Source: Phragmites australis
Lineage: Eukaryota; Streptophyta; Magnoliopsida; Poales; Poaceae
DNA: 64,000 nt
Assembly (NCBI RefSeq): GCF_958298935.1
Contig: NC_084939.1
Location: forward strand, 22,929,501 to 22,993,500
Reading direction: 5' to 3'
Shown piece by piece: positions 49,106 to 60,102 of the stretch; position 1 is the stretch's first letter, and each line of letters opens with the position of its first letter. Made by a program: the position numbers and the translations under genes. The notes under the pieces were generated by a model that saw only the letters and a list, made by a program, of their open reading frames with translations, made no database searches and had not been told where the DNA came from.

Positions 49106-52100
49106 TTGCCTGAATCTGTTGCTAACCCACACCACCCACCCCAAGGCTATGTATATACTGAAATTCCACTTAAATCTGCTCCACTTATCACAGACCATGA
49201 GTTTGAGCATGACAGGACCACTCAATTGCATCATCCACAAGTGAATCGCCCAAGCAACACTTCATATATACCTCCTCATGCTAGAGGCCTTGAATTTCAG
49301 AAACATAGTCAGGGTTACCCAACTGACAAGTATAGTCAGAAACTCAATGACAACATTTTCAGTCTTTCTATCTCTAGGCCAAAGATTGACTTTCCTTCTT
49401 TCAATGGTGACAACCCGGTGGGGTGGACTAGACAGTGTGAGAGGTATTTTGATTTAGCATCTGTTCCTCAGGAATTGTGGGTGTCACCTGCAACATTACA
49501 CTGTTCTGGAAGGGCTGAGCACTGGTGGCATAGTTTGAGGATGTCAGCAAAACACATGAGATGGGTTCAGTTCTGCTCACTTGTTTGCAATCGTTTTTCT
49601 GAACACAGTATGTTTGATATAGTAGAGGTGTTTCATTCACTCTCACAAGAAACAAGTGTATCTGCCTATATAGATAAATTTGAAGAGCTGATGGCAGTGA
49701 TGCAGAGACAACATCCTGGACTTCAAGAGGACTATTACATTAGATGCTTTATTAAAGGGCTTAAAGATCAGATTAAACATTACCTAAAGCCTCACAAGCC
49801 ACATAGTATGATTGATGCTTATGGAATTGCAAGAGATTTGGAAAGAGCTGTTCTGAGTAGGAAATCTGGTTTTGTGGGTACTCACTCTAGCAGCAAACCC
49901 TCATTCACTCCCTCACTGAGCCAGAGAAATATTGTACCAGCAGCTAAATCGGAAGTGATCCCAAAAGCTGAAAGGCTTCCAGCTATTAATACTAGACCTA
50001 AGGAGCCAGGAACATGCTGGAAATGTTCTGCCCCTTGGACACCAAAATATAAACTGAAATGCAAGTTTTACCAATCCTCTACTCATGCTATAATTATGGG
50101 GCCAGATGAAATTCAACAACAGGTGGCTGAATTGGAAGATGACCAAGCCTATGATATGGAATTGCAGCAGCAAACCAATCCTGAATTGATGCAAATCTCC
50201 AAGCATGCAGTGTCTGGTACAAAAACTGTAGCCACGTTCTGTCTACCATTGACTGTGAGGGGCAAAAGAGCCATTGCATTGGTGGATAGTGGGAGTACTC
50301 ACAGCTTCATGGATGTCACTTTTGCCAGTAAGTCTGGATGTCAAATTCAGCATACAGAATTACAAGCAGTCACTGTTGCTGGTGGGGGTGAATTACATTC
50401 TGGAGGGCACATTCCTCATTGCTTCTATCTGATCTACAAGGAGCAATTTTCTAGCTCCTTCCAATTGCTTCAGCTTAATAGCTATGATATCATTTTAGGA
50501 TGTGATTGGATATACAGTCATAGCCCTATTGGTATTGATCTCAAAGAAAGACTTCTAACAATTACTAAGGAAGGAAGCAAAAAGGTGTGTTTCACTGACT
50601 GTTATAAAGATGGGTGTGGCAGTGAACTACCAGCTCAAAAATTTGGCAAGCTGTTGTGCAAGGGAGTCGTGGGATATGTGTTCCATATCAAGATGGACAA
50701 TGCCAGTAATACAGTAGAAGGCATACACAAAAGGGAACTGGATGAGATCCTGGAAAAATTCAGTAAAGTGTTTGCTGAACCTGAGGAGTTACCTCCTGAT
50801 AGGAAATGTGTTCATTCAATCCCTTTGAAATCTGGCAGTCAACCACCAAGCTTGAGACCATACAGGATGCCTCACCATCAAAAGGATGAGGTAGAGAAAC
50901 AAGTGAAACAGATGATAGAACAAGGAATTATTAGACCTAGTGAGAGCCCATATTCTTCTCCCTCTATTTTGGCTAGGAAAAAAGATGGATCATGGAGGTT
51001 TTGTGTTGACTACAGGCAGCTAAATGACCTGACAATAAAGAACAGATTCCCTATACCTGTCATAGATGATCTATTTGATGAATTGCATGGGGCCAAATAC
51101 TTTTCAAAACTAGATCTCAGATCAGGGTTTCATCAGATTCCTATGAAGGAAGAGGACATCCATAAAACAGCATTTAGAACACACTTTGGACATTTTGAGT
51201 TTTTGGTAATGCCATTTGGGCTTACAAATGCTCCAGCCACTTTCCAGGCCATGATGAACACTATCTTTGCTGACCTACTCAGGAAGTTCGTACTCATCTT
51301 CTTTGACGACATCTTGGTGTATAGTCCAAATTGGCAGGAACACAAGAAGCATCTGAATATTGTGCTTCAAGTACTGATGGAAAATAGGCTGTCAGCAAAG
51401 AAGAGCAAGTGTGTTTTCGGGGTGCAACAAATTGAGTACTTGGGTCATATAATTCATGGGGGAGGACTTTCTACAGATCAAACAAAAATCGAAGCTGTTG
51501 AAAAGTGGCCAATTCCAAAGATCGTGACTGAACTCAGAGGGTTCCTTGGTTTGGCTGGGTACTACAGGAGATTTGTCAAGGGTTTTGGAGAAATATGTAG
51601 GCCAATGCACGACATGTTAAAAAAGAATTCCTTCCAGTGGAGTGCTGAACAAACACATGCTTTTGAGGAGGTGAAAAGAAGGCTAATTACTGCTCCAGTT
51701 CTTGCCTTGCCAAATTTTAACATACCATTTATTTTGGAGACTGATGCTAGTGGGAGTGGTATTGGGGCAGTGCTGATGCAAGAGGGCCGACCAATTGCAT
51801 ACTTCTGTAGAGCTCTGGGCCCCAGATTAGCTACCATGTCTACTTATGATAAGGAGGCCCTAGCCATCTTGGAGTCAGTTAAAAGGTGGAAGCATTATCT
51901 CCTGGGATCAAGGCTCATCATTAGAACTGATCAAAGGAGTCTAAAATTCATCACTGAGCAGAAAATTTCTGAGGGAATCCAGCACAAATTGATGTTAAAA
52001 CTTTTGCAATTGGACTATTCCATTGAGTACAAGAAAGGCAAGGAGAATAAAGCTACTGATGCTTTATCTCGAATTGACCACCAGTGCATGGCTATCACTG

Positions 52101-53593
52101 TGATTCAGCCTTTGTGGATTCAGGAAGTGACTAACAGCTATACTAATGATACCCACTGCCAGCAACTTCTGGCACAACTTACTTTAGCACCTGATGTTGA
52201 ATCTGGATATACTCTCCATTCTGGAGTCATTCGATATAAGGGCAGGATTCATATTGGCAAAGACGCTGCTGTACAAGGTAATATTATCAAGGCATTACAC
52301 ACATATGCAATTGGAGGACACTCTGGTATTGCAGCCACTTACCAAAGGGTAAAAAGAATCTTTCATTGGGTTGGACTCAAAAAGTCAGTTGAGGAATACG
52401 TTACAACATGCCCTATATGTCAAAGAGCTAAAAGTGAGCATTGTCTCTACCCCGGGCTGCTTGAGCCACTACAGCTGCCTGACATGGCTTGGACACACAT
52501 TACCATGGACTTCATCGAAGGGTTACCTAAATCTAGTGGCAAGGATGTGATTTTGGTTGTGGTGGATAGGTTTACAAAATATTCACACTTCATTCCATTG
52601 ACACATCCATTCACAGCTCTCACTGTTGCTCAGCTATTTATAGATAACATTTTCAGACTCCATGGCATGCCCACTTGTATTGTGTCTGACAGGGACAGAA
52701 TTTTCTTGAGTGATTTATGGCAGTCAATGTTCAAGGCCTTGAATATATCATTGAGATTCAGCTCTGCATATCATCCCCAGAGTGATGGACAAACGAAAAG
52801 GGTGAATCAATGCTTGGAGAGCTATTTGAGATGCATGACCTTTATTGAGCCTAGAAGATGGTGTAGCTGGTTGCCATTGTCAGAATGGTGGTACAACACC
52901 AATTACCACACATCTCTGAAGTGCACTCCATTTCAAGCACTCTATGGTTACCCTCCTCCTCTCATCAGTGAAGTTGCCATCCCAGGTCCTGAAGCTCCTG
53001 CAAGGGATTTCTTGGTTGAAAAACAACACTTGATTCACCAGCTCAAAGACAACTTGGCACAAGCTCAAGCTAGAATGAAGAAGTATGCTGATTTGAGGCG
53101 TACTGAAAGGGAATTTAATGTGGGCGATATGGTTTATCTCAAGATGCAACCCTATAGACAAACAGCATTTGGCTTGCGAGGTTCGCTGAAATTGGCAACT
53201 AAATACTATGGTCCATTCTTAGTCTTGCAAAGAATTGGTAAAGTGGCTTATAAGCTCCAACTTCCTTCAACTGCACAAATTCATCCTGTTTTCCATGTCA
53301 GCCAGCTTAAAAGGCATTTGGGAGAACGGGCTGTTCCTAGTGAAGATTTACCACTTGTGGATGCTCATGGGCGTATTAAGATTACACCAGTTGCTGTCCT
53401 AGACACAAGAGCCATTCCAAGGAATGAAGAACCTGTCACGCAATGGTTGATTCAGTGGGAAAATATGCCTCCTGAAGATGCTACTTGGGAGGACAAAACA
53501 TTCATCAAGACTTCCTTCCCAGCATTCTATTGGCGCACAATCAAGACATGGTGGCCGGACGTCCAGATTCTAGACCACGCTACTGAAGCTTGA
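49106..53593 (+). CDS. Gag-pol polyprotein of the second chromovirus (single long frame, integrase catalytic Glu lost)
   Basis: 1495 codons uninterrupted from a nominal start at 49106; there is no ATG there, so it is the body of a longer gag-pol. In order: retrotransposon gag with DFPSFNGDNPVGWTRQCERYF; an unusual zinc knuckle CWKCSAPWTPKYKLKC; protease with intact LVDSGSTHSF (about codon 392); reverse transcriptase with [22 protein letters not shown] and FFDDILVYS (about codon 731); RNase H with ETDASGSGIGAV (about codon 877); integrase zinc finger ending CPICQRAK; integrase core with FIEGLPKSS and SDRDRIF, but the third acidic residue is replaced: the motif reads GQTKRVN, an AAA codon at 52796-52798 where GAA is expected; a carboxy-terminal chromodomain (IQWENMPPEDATWED). 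It is likely dependent on other copies for integration. Confidence 0.93.
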   Translation: MPESVANPHHPPQGYVYTEIPLKSAPLITDHEFEHDRTTQLHHPQVNRPSNTSYIPPHARGLEFQKHSQGYPTDKYSQKLNDNIFSLSISRPKIDFPSFNGDNPVGWTRQCERYFDLASVPQELWVSPATLHCSGRAEHWWHSLRMSAKHMRWVQFCSLVCNRFSEHSMFDIVEVFHSLSQETSVSAYIDKFEELMAVMQRQHPGLQEDYYIRCFIKGLKDQIKHYLKPHKPHSMIDAYGIARDLERAVLSRKSGFVGTHSSSKPSFTPSLSQRNIVPAAKSEVIPKAERLPAINTRPKEPGTCWKCSAPWTPKYKLKCKFYQSSTHAIIMGPDEIQQQVAELEDDQAYDMELQQQTNPELMQISKHAVSGTKTVATFCLPLTVRGKRAIALVDSGSTHSFMDVTFASKSGCQIQHTELQAVTVAGGGELHSGGHIPHCFYLIYKEQFSSSFQLLQLNSYDIILGCDWIYSHSPIGIDLKERLLTITKEGSKKVCFTDCYKDGCGSELPAQKFGKLLCKGVVGYVFHIKMDNASNTVEGIHKRELDEILEKFSKVFAEPEELPPDRKCVHSIPLKSGSQPPSLRPYRMPHHQKDEVEKQVKQMIEQGIIRPSESPYSSPSILARKKDGSWRFCVDYRQLNDLTIKNRFPIPVIDDLFDELHGAKYFSKLDLRSGFHQIPMKEEDIHKTAFRTHFGHFEFLVMPFGLTNAPATFQAMMNTIFADLLRKFVLIFFDDILVYSPNWQEHKKHLNIVLQVLMENRLSAKKSKCVFGVQQIEYLGHIIHGGGLSTDQTKIEAVEKWPIPKIVTELRGFLGLAGYYRRFVKGFGEICRPMHDMLKKNSFQWSAEQTHAFEEVKRRLITAPVLALPNFNIPFILETDASGSGIGAVLMQEGRPIAYFCRALGPRLATMSTYDKEALAILESVKRWKHYLLGSRLIIRTDQRSLKFITEQKISEGIQHKLMLKLLQLDYSIEYKKGKENKATDALSRIDHQCMAITVIQPLWIQEVTNSYTNDTHCQQLLAQLTLAPDVESGYTLHSGVIRYKGRIHIGKDAAVQGNIIKALHTYAIGGHSGIAATYQRVKRIFHWVGLKKSVEEYVTTCPICQRAKSEHCLYPGLLEPLQLPDMAWTHITMDFIEGLPKSSGKDVILVVVDRFTKYSHFIPLTHPFTALTVAQLFIDNIFRLHGMPTCIVSDRDRIFLSDLWQSMFKALNISLRFSSAYHPQSDGQTKRVNQCLESYLRCMTFIEPRRWCSWLPLSEWWYNTNYHTSLKCTPFQALYGYPPPLISEVAIPGPEAPARDFLVEKQHLIHQLKDNLAQAQARMKKYADLRRTEREFNVGDMVYLKMQPYRQTAFGLRGSLKLATKYYGPFLVLQRIGKVAYKLQLPSTAQIHPVFHVSQLKRHLGERAVPSEDLPLVDAHGRIKITPVAVLDTRAIPRNEEPVTQWLIQWENMPPEDATWEDKTFIKTSFPAFYWRTIKTWWPDVQILDHATEA

Positions 53594-53622
53594 GGACAAG
53601 CTGTTTCTTCAGAGGGAGGCAT

Positions 53623-54025
53623 TGTCATGACCTCAAGATACTAGTTGGGCGCGGGTTAAGGAGAGACGCTCATCTCCAATTGGACGGTGATGGAACATTC
53701 AAGTTTTGGAAGTTAGAAGCTTCTGTTAATTTCATTTGTGTTAGTTGTCAGACAGTTACAGTACCTAATTTTACTTTTACCGTGTTGTAATTCAGACTAA
53801 GTTACTAGCTGGGGATATTTTCCGGGGGAGAGGTAGACAAGGGGAATCATCCAACCATTTGCTTGTAACAGAACCACAGAAACCATGGATGGGGAATGAA
53901 TTCTTCGCTGGGTTCTTCCTCCCTTCCTCTGTTCCTCGTCTGATTTTCTCTGTTCTTCGTTGGGTCCTTTCTCCAGTGATGCGTGATCCTCTTTTGGTTC
54001 AGCTCGAGTTCGATCGGGTCTGACA
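53623..54025 (+). repeat. 3' LTR of the second chromovirus
   Basis: 403 bp, preceded by a purine tract and followed by the GAAAG target duplication. Confidence 0.95.
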
Positions 54026-54347
54026 GAAAGCCTAGTTAAAAAATTTCTGAAGCAACTTCGATTTTCCCCATGCATCTAACCGATGCCAAGGGCTTGTTTG
54101 GAGACTAATATTTAGCAAGTATTGATACACATGTAGCCTCCAAAATACAAATAGATCGATAAACTTTCTTAAAATTTATACACGTTTATTCATGCATAAG
54201 TTTTAAATAGTTTATGATCGCGCAAATCTCACACGTGTGAGTCAAGAGCTGGTCGTGCGATGAACCAAGGTTCAGAAAATATCCCCGCCGATCCACATTC
54301 CTCATATGGCCTGTCAGGCAGGATGCCTTCTTACTCAATACTTCAAC

Positions 54348-54570
54348 AGTGGCCATGTATAAGCTAAAGTAAAGTTTTCTTTTTGTTAATACTTATACAT
54401 GTTTATCTTTATTTATAAACTTGCTTAAAACTCCCAAAATTCGAGTTGGAAGTTTTAAATAGTGACCATGTACAAGCTAAAGTAAAGGTTTTTGGTAATA
54501 CTTATATACGTGTATCTTTATTTATAAACTTGCTAAAAACTTCCAAAATTCGAGTTGGAAGTTTTAGGAA
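54348..54570. repeat. 113-bp tandem duplication upstream of the invertase gene
   Basis: Two units start at AGTGGCCATGTATAAGCT (54348) and AGTGACCATGTACAAGCT (54461). Both contain TTTATCTTTATTTATAAACTTGCT (second with GTATC) and end AAATTCGAGTTGGAAGTTTTA. No coding or regulatory function is evident. Confidence 0.85.
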
Positions 54571-55344
54571 AGCTTTTATGCATATATTTCATTTGGATAA
54601 GGTGAATACATTTGGATAAAGTTTTAGGAAAGTTTTTTTGGTCTTTTTAAGGCCCGGCCCGGAGCCCAGCTGTTGAACACCTCTATTTCTTCCCCAATTT
54701 TTGGAGGCTGTCCATCCCCACCACCCTGCGCGCCACCTCGATCTAGATCCAGCCATCCTCTCTTCCTTCCCCTGCAGGCGTCGTCGTCGTCCTCACGGCC
54801 CCGCGGACGCCACTGCCGTGGAGTGGAGATCCATCCGGCTCTTCTTTCGATCGTTGGTACGGACGCCCTGCCTTTCTTGGACGGGCATGCTGTTTCGTTC
54901 TTCTTTGCCGCTAATCCAAATCTTTCGTTTTCGAATGGATGCTCCGATCCATCCTGTTGCTCGCGGATTCGTCTGCTGCGCGGTGGAGTGGCGGTATCAG
55001 TTTGTTCTCCAAATTTTGTTGGGGCGTTCACTTGAAACCCAATGCCCCACGCTAAGCCCGCGCCTGGTAGTGGCGTGTAGCAAGCAACAAGATAAAGTCA
55101 TTTCATTGCCAATCCAGTTTGTGAATTGTACTCTGTTTCTCTGTGGAAAAACATCCATCTTTATACCACAATGTTATCATTGTCAGCAACACGATCTTTC
55201 TTACAATGAAATGTTTACAGGTTTCTCCTGTAGGATATTCTTGCATGAACGATTTGATCAGAAATTGGTGCTAGCATGAACCCTGAACTGATACTGGTTT
55301 CTCCTGTAGGATCTGATCTTACCAGGACAATTTGATCACAAATT
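54571..55344 (+). promoter_or_regulatory. Promoter and 5' leader of the alkaline/neutral invertase
   Basis: GC-rich DNA from about 54700 to 55060 is the probable leader exon and core promoter. At 55219-55352 there is a near-tandem duplication: GGTTTCTCCTGTAGGAT recurs 74 bp apart (about 55219 and 55293), followed by matching GATTTGATCA(G/C)AAATT and ending AGCATGAA in both. The start codon used by the coding sequence lies in the second copy; the first copy has AGCATGAAC at a comparable place but its frame closes at once. Both copies include a possible TGTAG acceptor, so leader splicing may vary. The long frames through the GC-rich part have no domain. Confidence 0.5.
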
Positions 55345-58300
55345 ATGAGCATGAAGAGAGTGTCGTCGCGCGTCTCCCTTGCCTCGGAGGCAGAGATCAA
55401 TCTTGATCTCTCGCGTTTGATTATCGACAAGCCGAGATTCACACTGGAGCGGAAGAGGTCGTTCGATGAGCAGTCGTGGAGCGAGCTCTCCCACCGGCAG
55501 AATGACGGCTTTGATAGCGTATTGCAATCGCCTGCATTCCCCTCTGGTTTTGACTCGCCGTTCTCAATGGGGACACATTTTGGTGGTCCGCACCCCCTTG
55601 TGAACGAAGCGTGGGAGGCACTAAGAAAATCAGTAGTGTATTTCCGCGGTCAACCGGTTGGTACAATTGCTGCTACAGATCATGCCTCTGAGGAGGTGCT
55701 CAATTATGATCAGGTAAAAATTCAGTTTCTGAAAGCAGAAGAACCTTAAATTTTTAGCATTCTGATTACTATTATTTAGACATGTTAGAAGTCACTACCC
55801 AAAATATGTCAGGTTACCTGGTGATTTCCCTCGTTAGGTCTCTATATAATACTCGACATGCTATACTTTGATCCAGTTGATGAAATCCACTAGATTTTCT
55901 TTTAGCTTCATAATGCCATGACCTTTCAGGCTATTATGTAACATGCATGTCATAATATTTTATCAAGAAATAAAATGCTTTCCCTCTATTGCCCCCTATA
56001 TAAAGGTATTGTACTGTAACTAGCACTGAATAATACCTTTTTCATTTTGTCACTGGCATGATATGACCTCGTTGTCTTTACTAGCAATTGCAACAAGATT
56101 TTAACTTCTGTTCTGTATTTTCCGAGATGAATTGATAAAATGGCCTTCTTGTAATCTGTTGTCATGGGACATGATGGCTTTGGGATATTTGATTGCTTTC
56201 AATCTGGGATTCTCTTATATTTTTAATTCGTGATTATTTCTCCTTAAATGTTTAATATCTGATGCTGTGCTACTGTTGATTTTCCCCTTACAATTGCAGG
56301 TTTTTGTTAGGGATTTCGTTCCGAGTGCATTGGCTTTTCTAATGAACAACGAGACTGATATAGTGAAGAACTTTCTCTTAAAAACTCTTCACCTTCAGAG
56401 CTCAGAGAAAATGGTTGATCGGTTCAAGCTCGGAGCAGGAGCAATGCCTGCAAGTTTCAAGGTGGACCGTAATCGAAACAGAAACACTGAAACCTTAGTT
56501 GCTGATTTTGGTGAGAGTGCAATCGGCAGGGTGGCACCAGTGGACTCTGGATTTTGGTGGATTATTCTCCTTCGGGCATATACAAAGTATACCGGGGATG
56601 TTAGTTTGTCAGAATCACCTGACTGCCAGAAGTGCATGAGGTTGATACTGAATCTTTGCTTATCTGAGGGATTTGATACTTTTCCAACGCTGCTCTGCAC
56701 AGATGGCTGCTCAATGATAGATCGTCGAATGGTAGGAGCATTTCATCTTGATCTGATTCGTATTTAGATGCATATCCTTTAAAGCAGTACAATTCGTATA
56801 AGGTAGTGATGGGATTGGGTGGTTCTGCATGTTCTGAGATGATTATGCGGTCACGCCTTGTTTTCAAACAAAAACTTTGAGAGGGATAGCATTATCTTGG
56901 TCAGCACAACCTGATCGGGTGGTAATGCATGGTTATCATAATTTTCAAATATGATGATTTTTAAGTTTTTTTAATGGTAGTATAGACTATAGATGCACAC
57001 ATTCTTCTACTACATAAAATCGAATTTAGAGACAATGGGGGCGAAGCAATCTGTAGAACTAGAAACAGATAGTACTGGAAAAAAGGCAATATGTAGTACA
57101 GTATTACAAGTTTTCTTGTTGCTTGTTTACTGTTGATTTACATTTTGATTGGAAATGAAGATTCCATAATTACACGATTATAGTTACATACCAAATTATT
57201 GCTATTTTCAGGGTATATATGGTTATCCCATTGAGATCCAAGCCCTATTCTATATGGCATTAAGATGTGCTCTCCAAATGCTTAAGCCAGATGGTGAAGG
57301 GAAGGAGTTCATAGAAAAGATAGGGCAACGGCTACATGCACTAACCTACCACATGAGGAATTACTTCTGGCTAGATTTTCACCAGCTGAATAACATATAC
57401 AGATACAAAACAGAAGAATATTCCCACACTGCTGTTAATAAGTTTAATGTCATACCGGATTCAATCCCTGATTGGGTGTTTGATTTCATGCCATGCCGAG
57501 GAGGCTACTTTCTTGGTAATGTCAGCCCTGCTATGATGGACTTCCGGTGGTTTGCCCTTGGCAATTGCATTGCCATTATATCATCTCTAGCTACTCCAGA
57601 GCAATCAGTGGCTATAATGGATCTGATTGAGGAGCGGTGGGACGAGCTAGTAGGTGAGATGCCTCTGAAGATATGCTATCCTGCTATCGAGAATCACGAG
57701 TGGAGAATTGTTACTGGCTGCGACCCTAAGAACACCCGGTGGAGTTACCACAATGGTGGATCATGGCCAGGTATTGTTTTCCTTTGCAGTGTGTGTTTTT
57801 GAAGATTTGGGCTAGCAACCTTTACTATGAAAAATTCTCGAAAAAAGACTAGTCATCTCTACACTATGTGTTGCATAGTGATTCGATGAATGTCCTAGAT
57901 CCTGACATATGTTACTTGATTTGTATTCCTGTTCAATTCTGGAGTGAATTATTTTTCCAGAATGAGAATTACAAGTCATCATAACATGATAAAAAATGTT
58001 TAAACTAAAGTTTATTGTGAAACTGACAACATAATGGTATTGTGTATTCAGCCCATCTGAAAACTTCTTTGGTCTAACAATCTTTGATAACCATGTCTTC
58101 TTCTATAAGATCCTTGTACTTGCCATGTTACTTCTAGAAAAGGCACTTGTAATTCTCTTAGAACAAGGTTGTCTGTGTAATTCTGAATTACTCTTTTTAT
58201 GCTTTCGTCTAAATGAGCAGAGTGGGGAAAGTGTTTCACTGCTTCCTGATGCCTTTAGGAGTTGAGATGTGGCTATATACAAAATTACAAATGTGGATTT

Positions 58301-58696
58301 AATCTTTGTGCTGTTGCTAGCTGCAGCTACAACCAAACTCACAACTATTCTATTCGTCACAGCCTATGGATTTCACATTCACTTTATTTTTCATATGCAG
58401 TTCTTCTGTGGCTGCTGACAGCAGCCTGCATCAAGACTGGGCGGCCTCAGATGGCAAAACGTGCTATTGAGCTCACCGAGACAAGGTTGCTCAAGGACGG
58501 CTGGCCCGAGTACTACGATGGCAAGCTGGGAAGATACATAGGTAAGCAGGCCAGGAAGTTCCAGACCTGGTCCATTGCCGGTTACCTCGTAGCCCGCATG
58601 ATGCTGGAGGACCCATCAACGCTCATGATGATCTCCATGGAGGAGGACCGTCCTGTAAAGCCGACGATGCGGCGGTCGGCATCATGGAATGCCTGA
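55345..58696 (+). CDS. Cytosolic alkaline/neutral invertase (GH100), four coding exons
   Basis: Exons: 55345-55713, 56300-56731, 57212-57770, 58401-58696. All have GT/AG junctions in one frame, giving 551 residues, the same length as Arabidopsis CINV1 (from memory). It hydrolyses sucrose to glucose and fructose at neutral to alkaline pH. Hallmarks: a serine-containing KRSFDEQSW motif near the amino end; [40 protein letters not shown] across the first junction; [95 protein letters not shown]. There is no transit peptide, so it belongs to the beta (cytosolic) group. No stop or frameshift was seen. If the donor at 57771 were not used, the frame would stop at about 57800. Confidence 0.95.
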
Positions 58697-59510
58697 ATGT
58701 GTGGGTAGTTTTTCTGAAGAAAATTCAGTGACAAAGGTTATACGAATGATTTGTGGTTTGTTCAGGGTACAAAAGTTCAGCGTTGATTGTAGTTATACTC
58801 TGTCAGTTAGGACAGAAGTGTATACCATAGATGATCATAGGAGGTACACAAGATTTTGCACTCCTTTTGGTTTTGTCCCAAAAACAATACCGAGGTTCTA
58901 TTAAGTTAAAACCTTGATTTTGGAATAACAAATCACTGTTCTCAGTTCTCATGGAATGCGTATGTTTCTTTTCTGCATTAATATTATCTCTGATAAGTGC
59001 AAGTATATTGGTGCCGTATTATAGGTCTCCTCATGTATTTACAAGTCATCTTGAGATGATTTAATAGACAACTCTTACAGTGGGTTATCTTTTCCGCTGT
59101 CTTATAGTAATTCCACACCCTTTTAATTTGTGTATGGAACAAATAAATATTGTGAGTCACATAGCAATGACAACTAGTACAATGGTTTGGAGTAGTCTCA
59201 TAATTTTAAATTTTAGCTTACGAGATGGTTGCTTCGCGAAACAATTCTAGCATGCAAGAGTGGCGCCGCCAATATGGAAGGTTGCACTTCAACCAAATGT
59301 AACAAATATTGACCACATATGCTGCCTAGGCTCGAATATATGGTAAAAAATATGAAAGTAACCAAAATGCCATATAAATATATGAACTATTTTTTCTTAT
59401 AAAATTTGCACGACTTGTTGAGACGTGACTTTATATTCAAATGTTGTTTTCATCTTTGTTTCACAGCTATATGTTAGAGCTTTCTTATGGTTCTTAGTTT
59501 AATTTTACTA
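58697..59510 (+). other. 3' UTR of the invertase and flanking DNA
   Basis: Begins as 3' untranslated region. Its first 230 bp recur in diverged form at 59862-60102 (see that entry). No other gene was seen. Confidence 0.55.
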
Positions 59511-59766
59511 CTCCCTCCATTTCAAGATATAGGGCACGGTTTGCCCCGATGCGGTCTCCAAAACCAAGCTTTGACCATAAATTTCTTTTATATTATATTA
59601 TTTGTAGCAACAAAATTATAGCAATAGAAAAATACTTTCGAATACAAATCTAATAGTAGCATTTATGCATCACAAATCTTACATATTGGTAGACTATTGT
59701 TAGTTAAAGCTTACAAAGTTTGAATATTGAAATGTGTGCACCCCTTATATAAAGAAATGGAAGGAG
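59511..59766. mobile_element. Stowaway-like MITE downstream of the invertase
   Basis: About 256 bp. The left end CTCCCTCCATTTCAAGATATAGGG pairs with the right end, read inward, CTCCTTCCATTTCTTTATATAAGG. TA precedes the left end; the right flank is TC, so the right target site has mutated or the end is off by a few bases. Confidence 0.75.
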
Positions 59767-59861
59767 TCTCTTTTAAAAAGGAGGTACCGACGGTAGAATT
59801 AGGAGGTACAATTAGTACAAAATTTGGTGCTTCCCAATGACTACGAAAAAGCTCTGAAATA

Positions 59862-60102
59862 TGCATGGATGTTTGGGTAGGTGTTTCTGAACAACAATTG
59901 CATTGCCAAATGTTACAGAAATGATTTGTTGAGACTACAAAAGTTCACTTCAACTCTGCCAACTAGGACAGAAGTGTATAGCATAAATCGTTGAAGTTAC
60001 ACACCATTTTCCCACTCTTTTGGTTTTGTTTCCAAACATACCAAGGCTTCTGTAAGTTAAAACCTTGATTTTGTAATAACAAATCACAGCTCCCAATTCT
60101 CA
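59862..60102 (+). repeat. Diverged second copy of the invertase 3' UTR
   Basis: Matches 58690-58950 in order: TGTTTGGGTAGGTGTTTCTGAA, ACAAAAGTTCA, TAGGACAGAAGTGTATA, CTTTTGGTTTTGT, TTCT..TAAGTTAAAACCTTGATTTTG and AATAACAAATCAC. Many substitutions and small indels separate the copies, so the duplication is old. No invertase coding sequence is present next to this copy, and a MITE lies between the two. Confidence 0.8.

Larger units (their letters stand above)
48066..54025 (+). mobile_element. Ty3/gypsy chromovirus LTR retrotransposon, second copy, about 6.0 kb
   Basis: Two 403-bp LTRs (48066-48468 and 53623-54025) start TGTCATGACC and end GGTCTGACA, with a GAAAG target duplication at 48061-48065 and 54026-54030. 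The primer-binding site TGGTACCAGAGC starts at 48472 and fits initiator methionine tRNA. A purine tract, CAGAGGGAGG, precedes the 3' LTR. I counted three differences between the LTRs (0.7 percent), all transitions, so insertion is younger than that of the first element. Its LTRs are unrelated in sequence to those of the element at 36353, so it is a different family of the same general kind. Confidence 0.94.
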
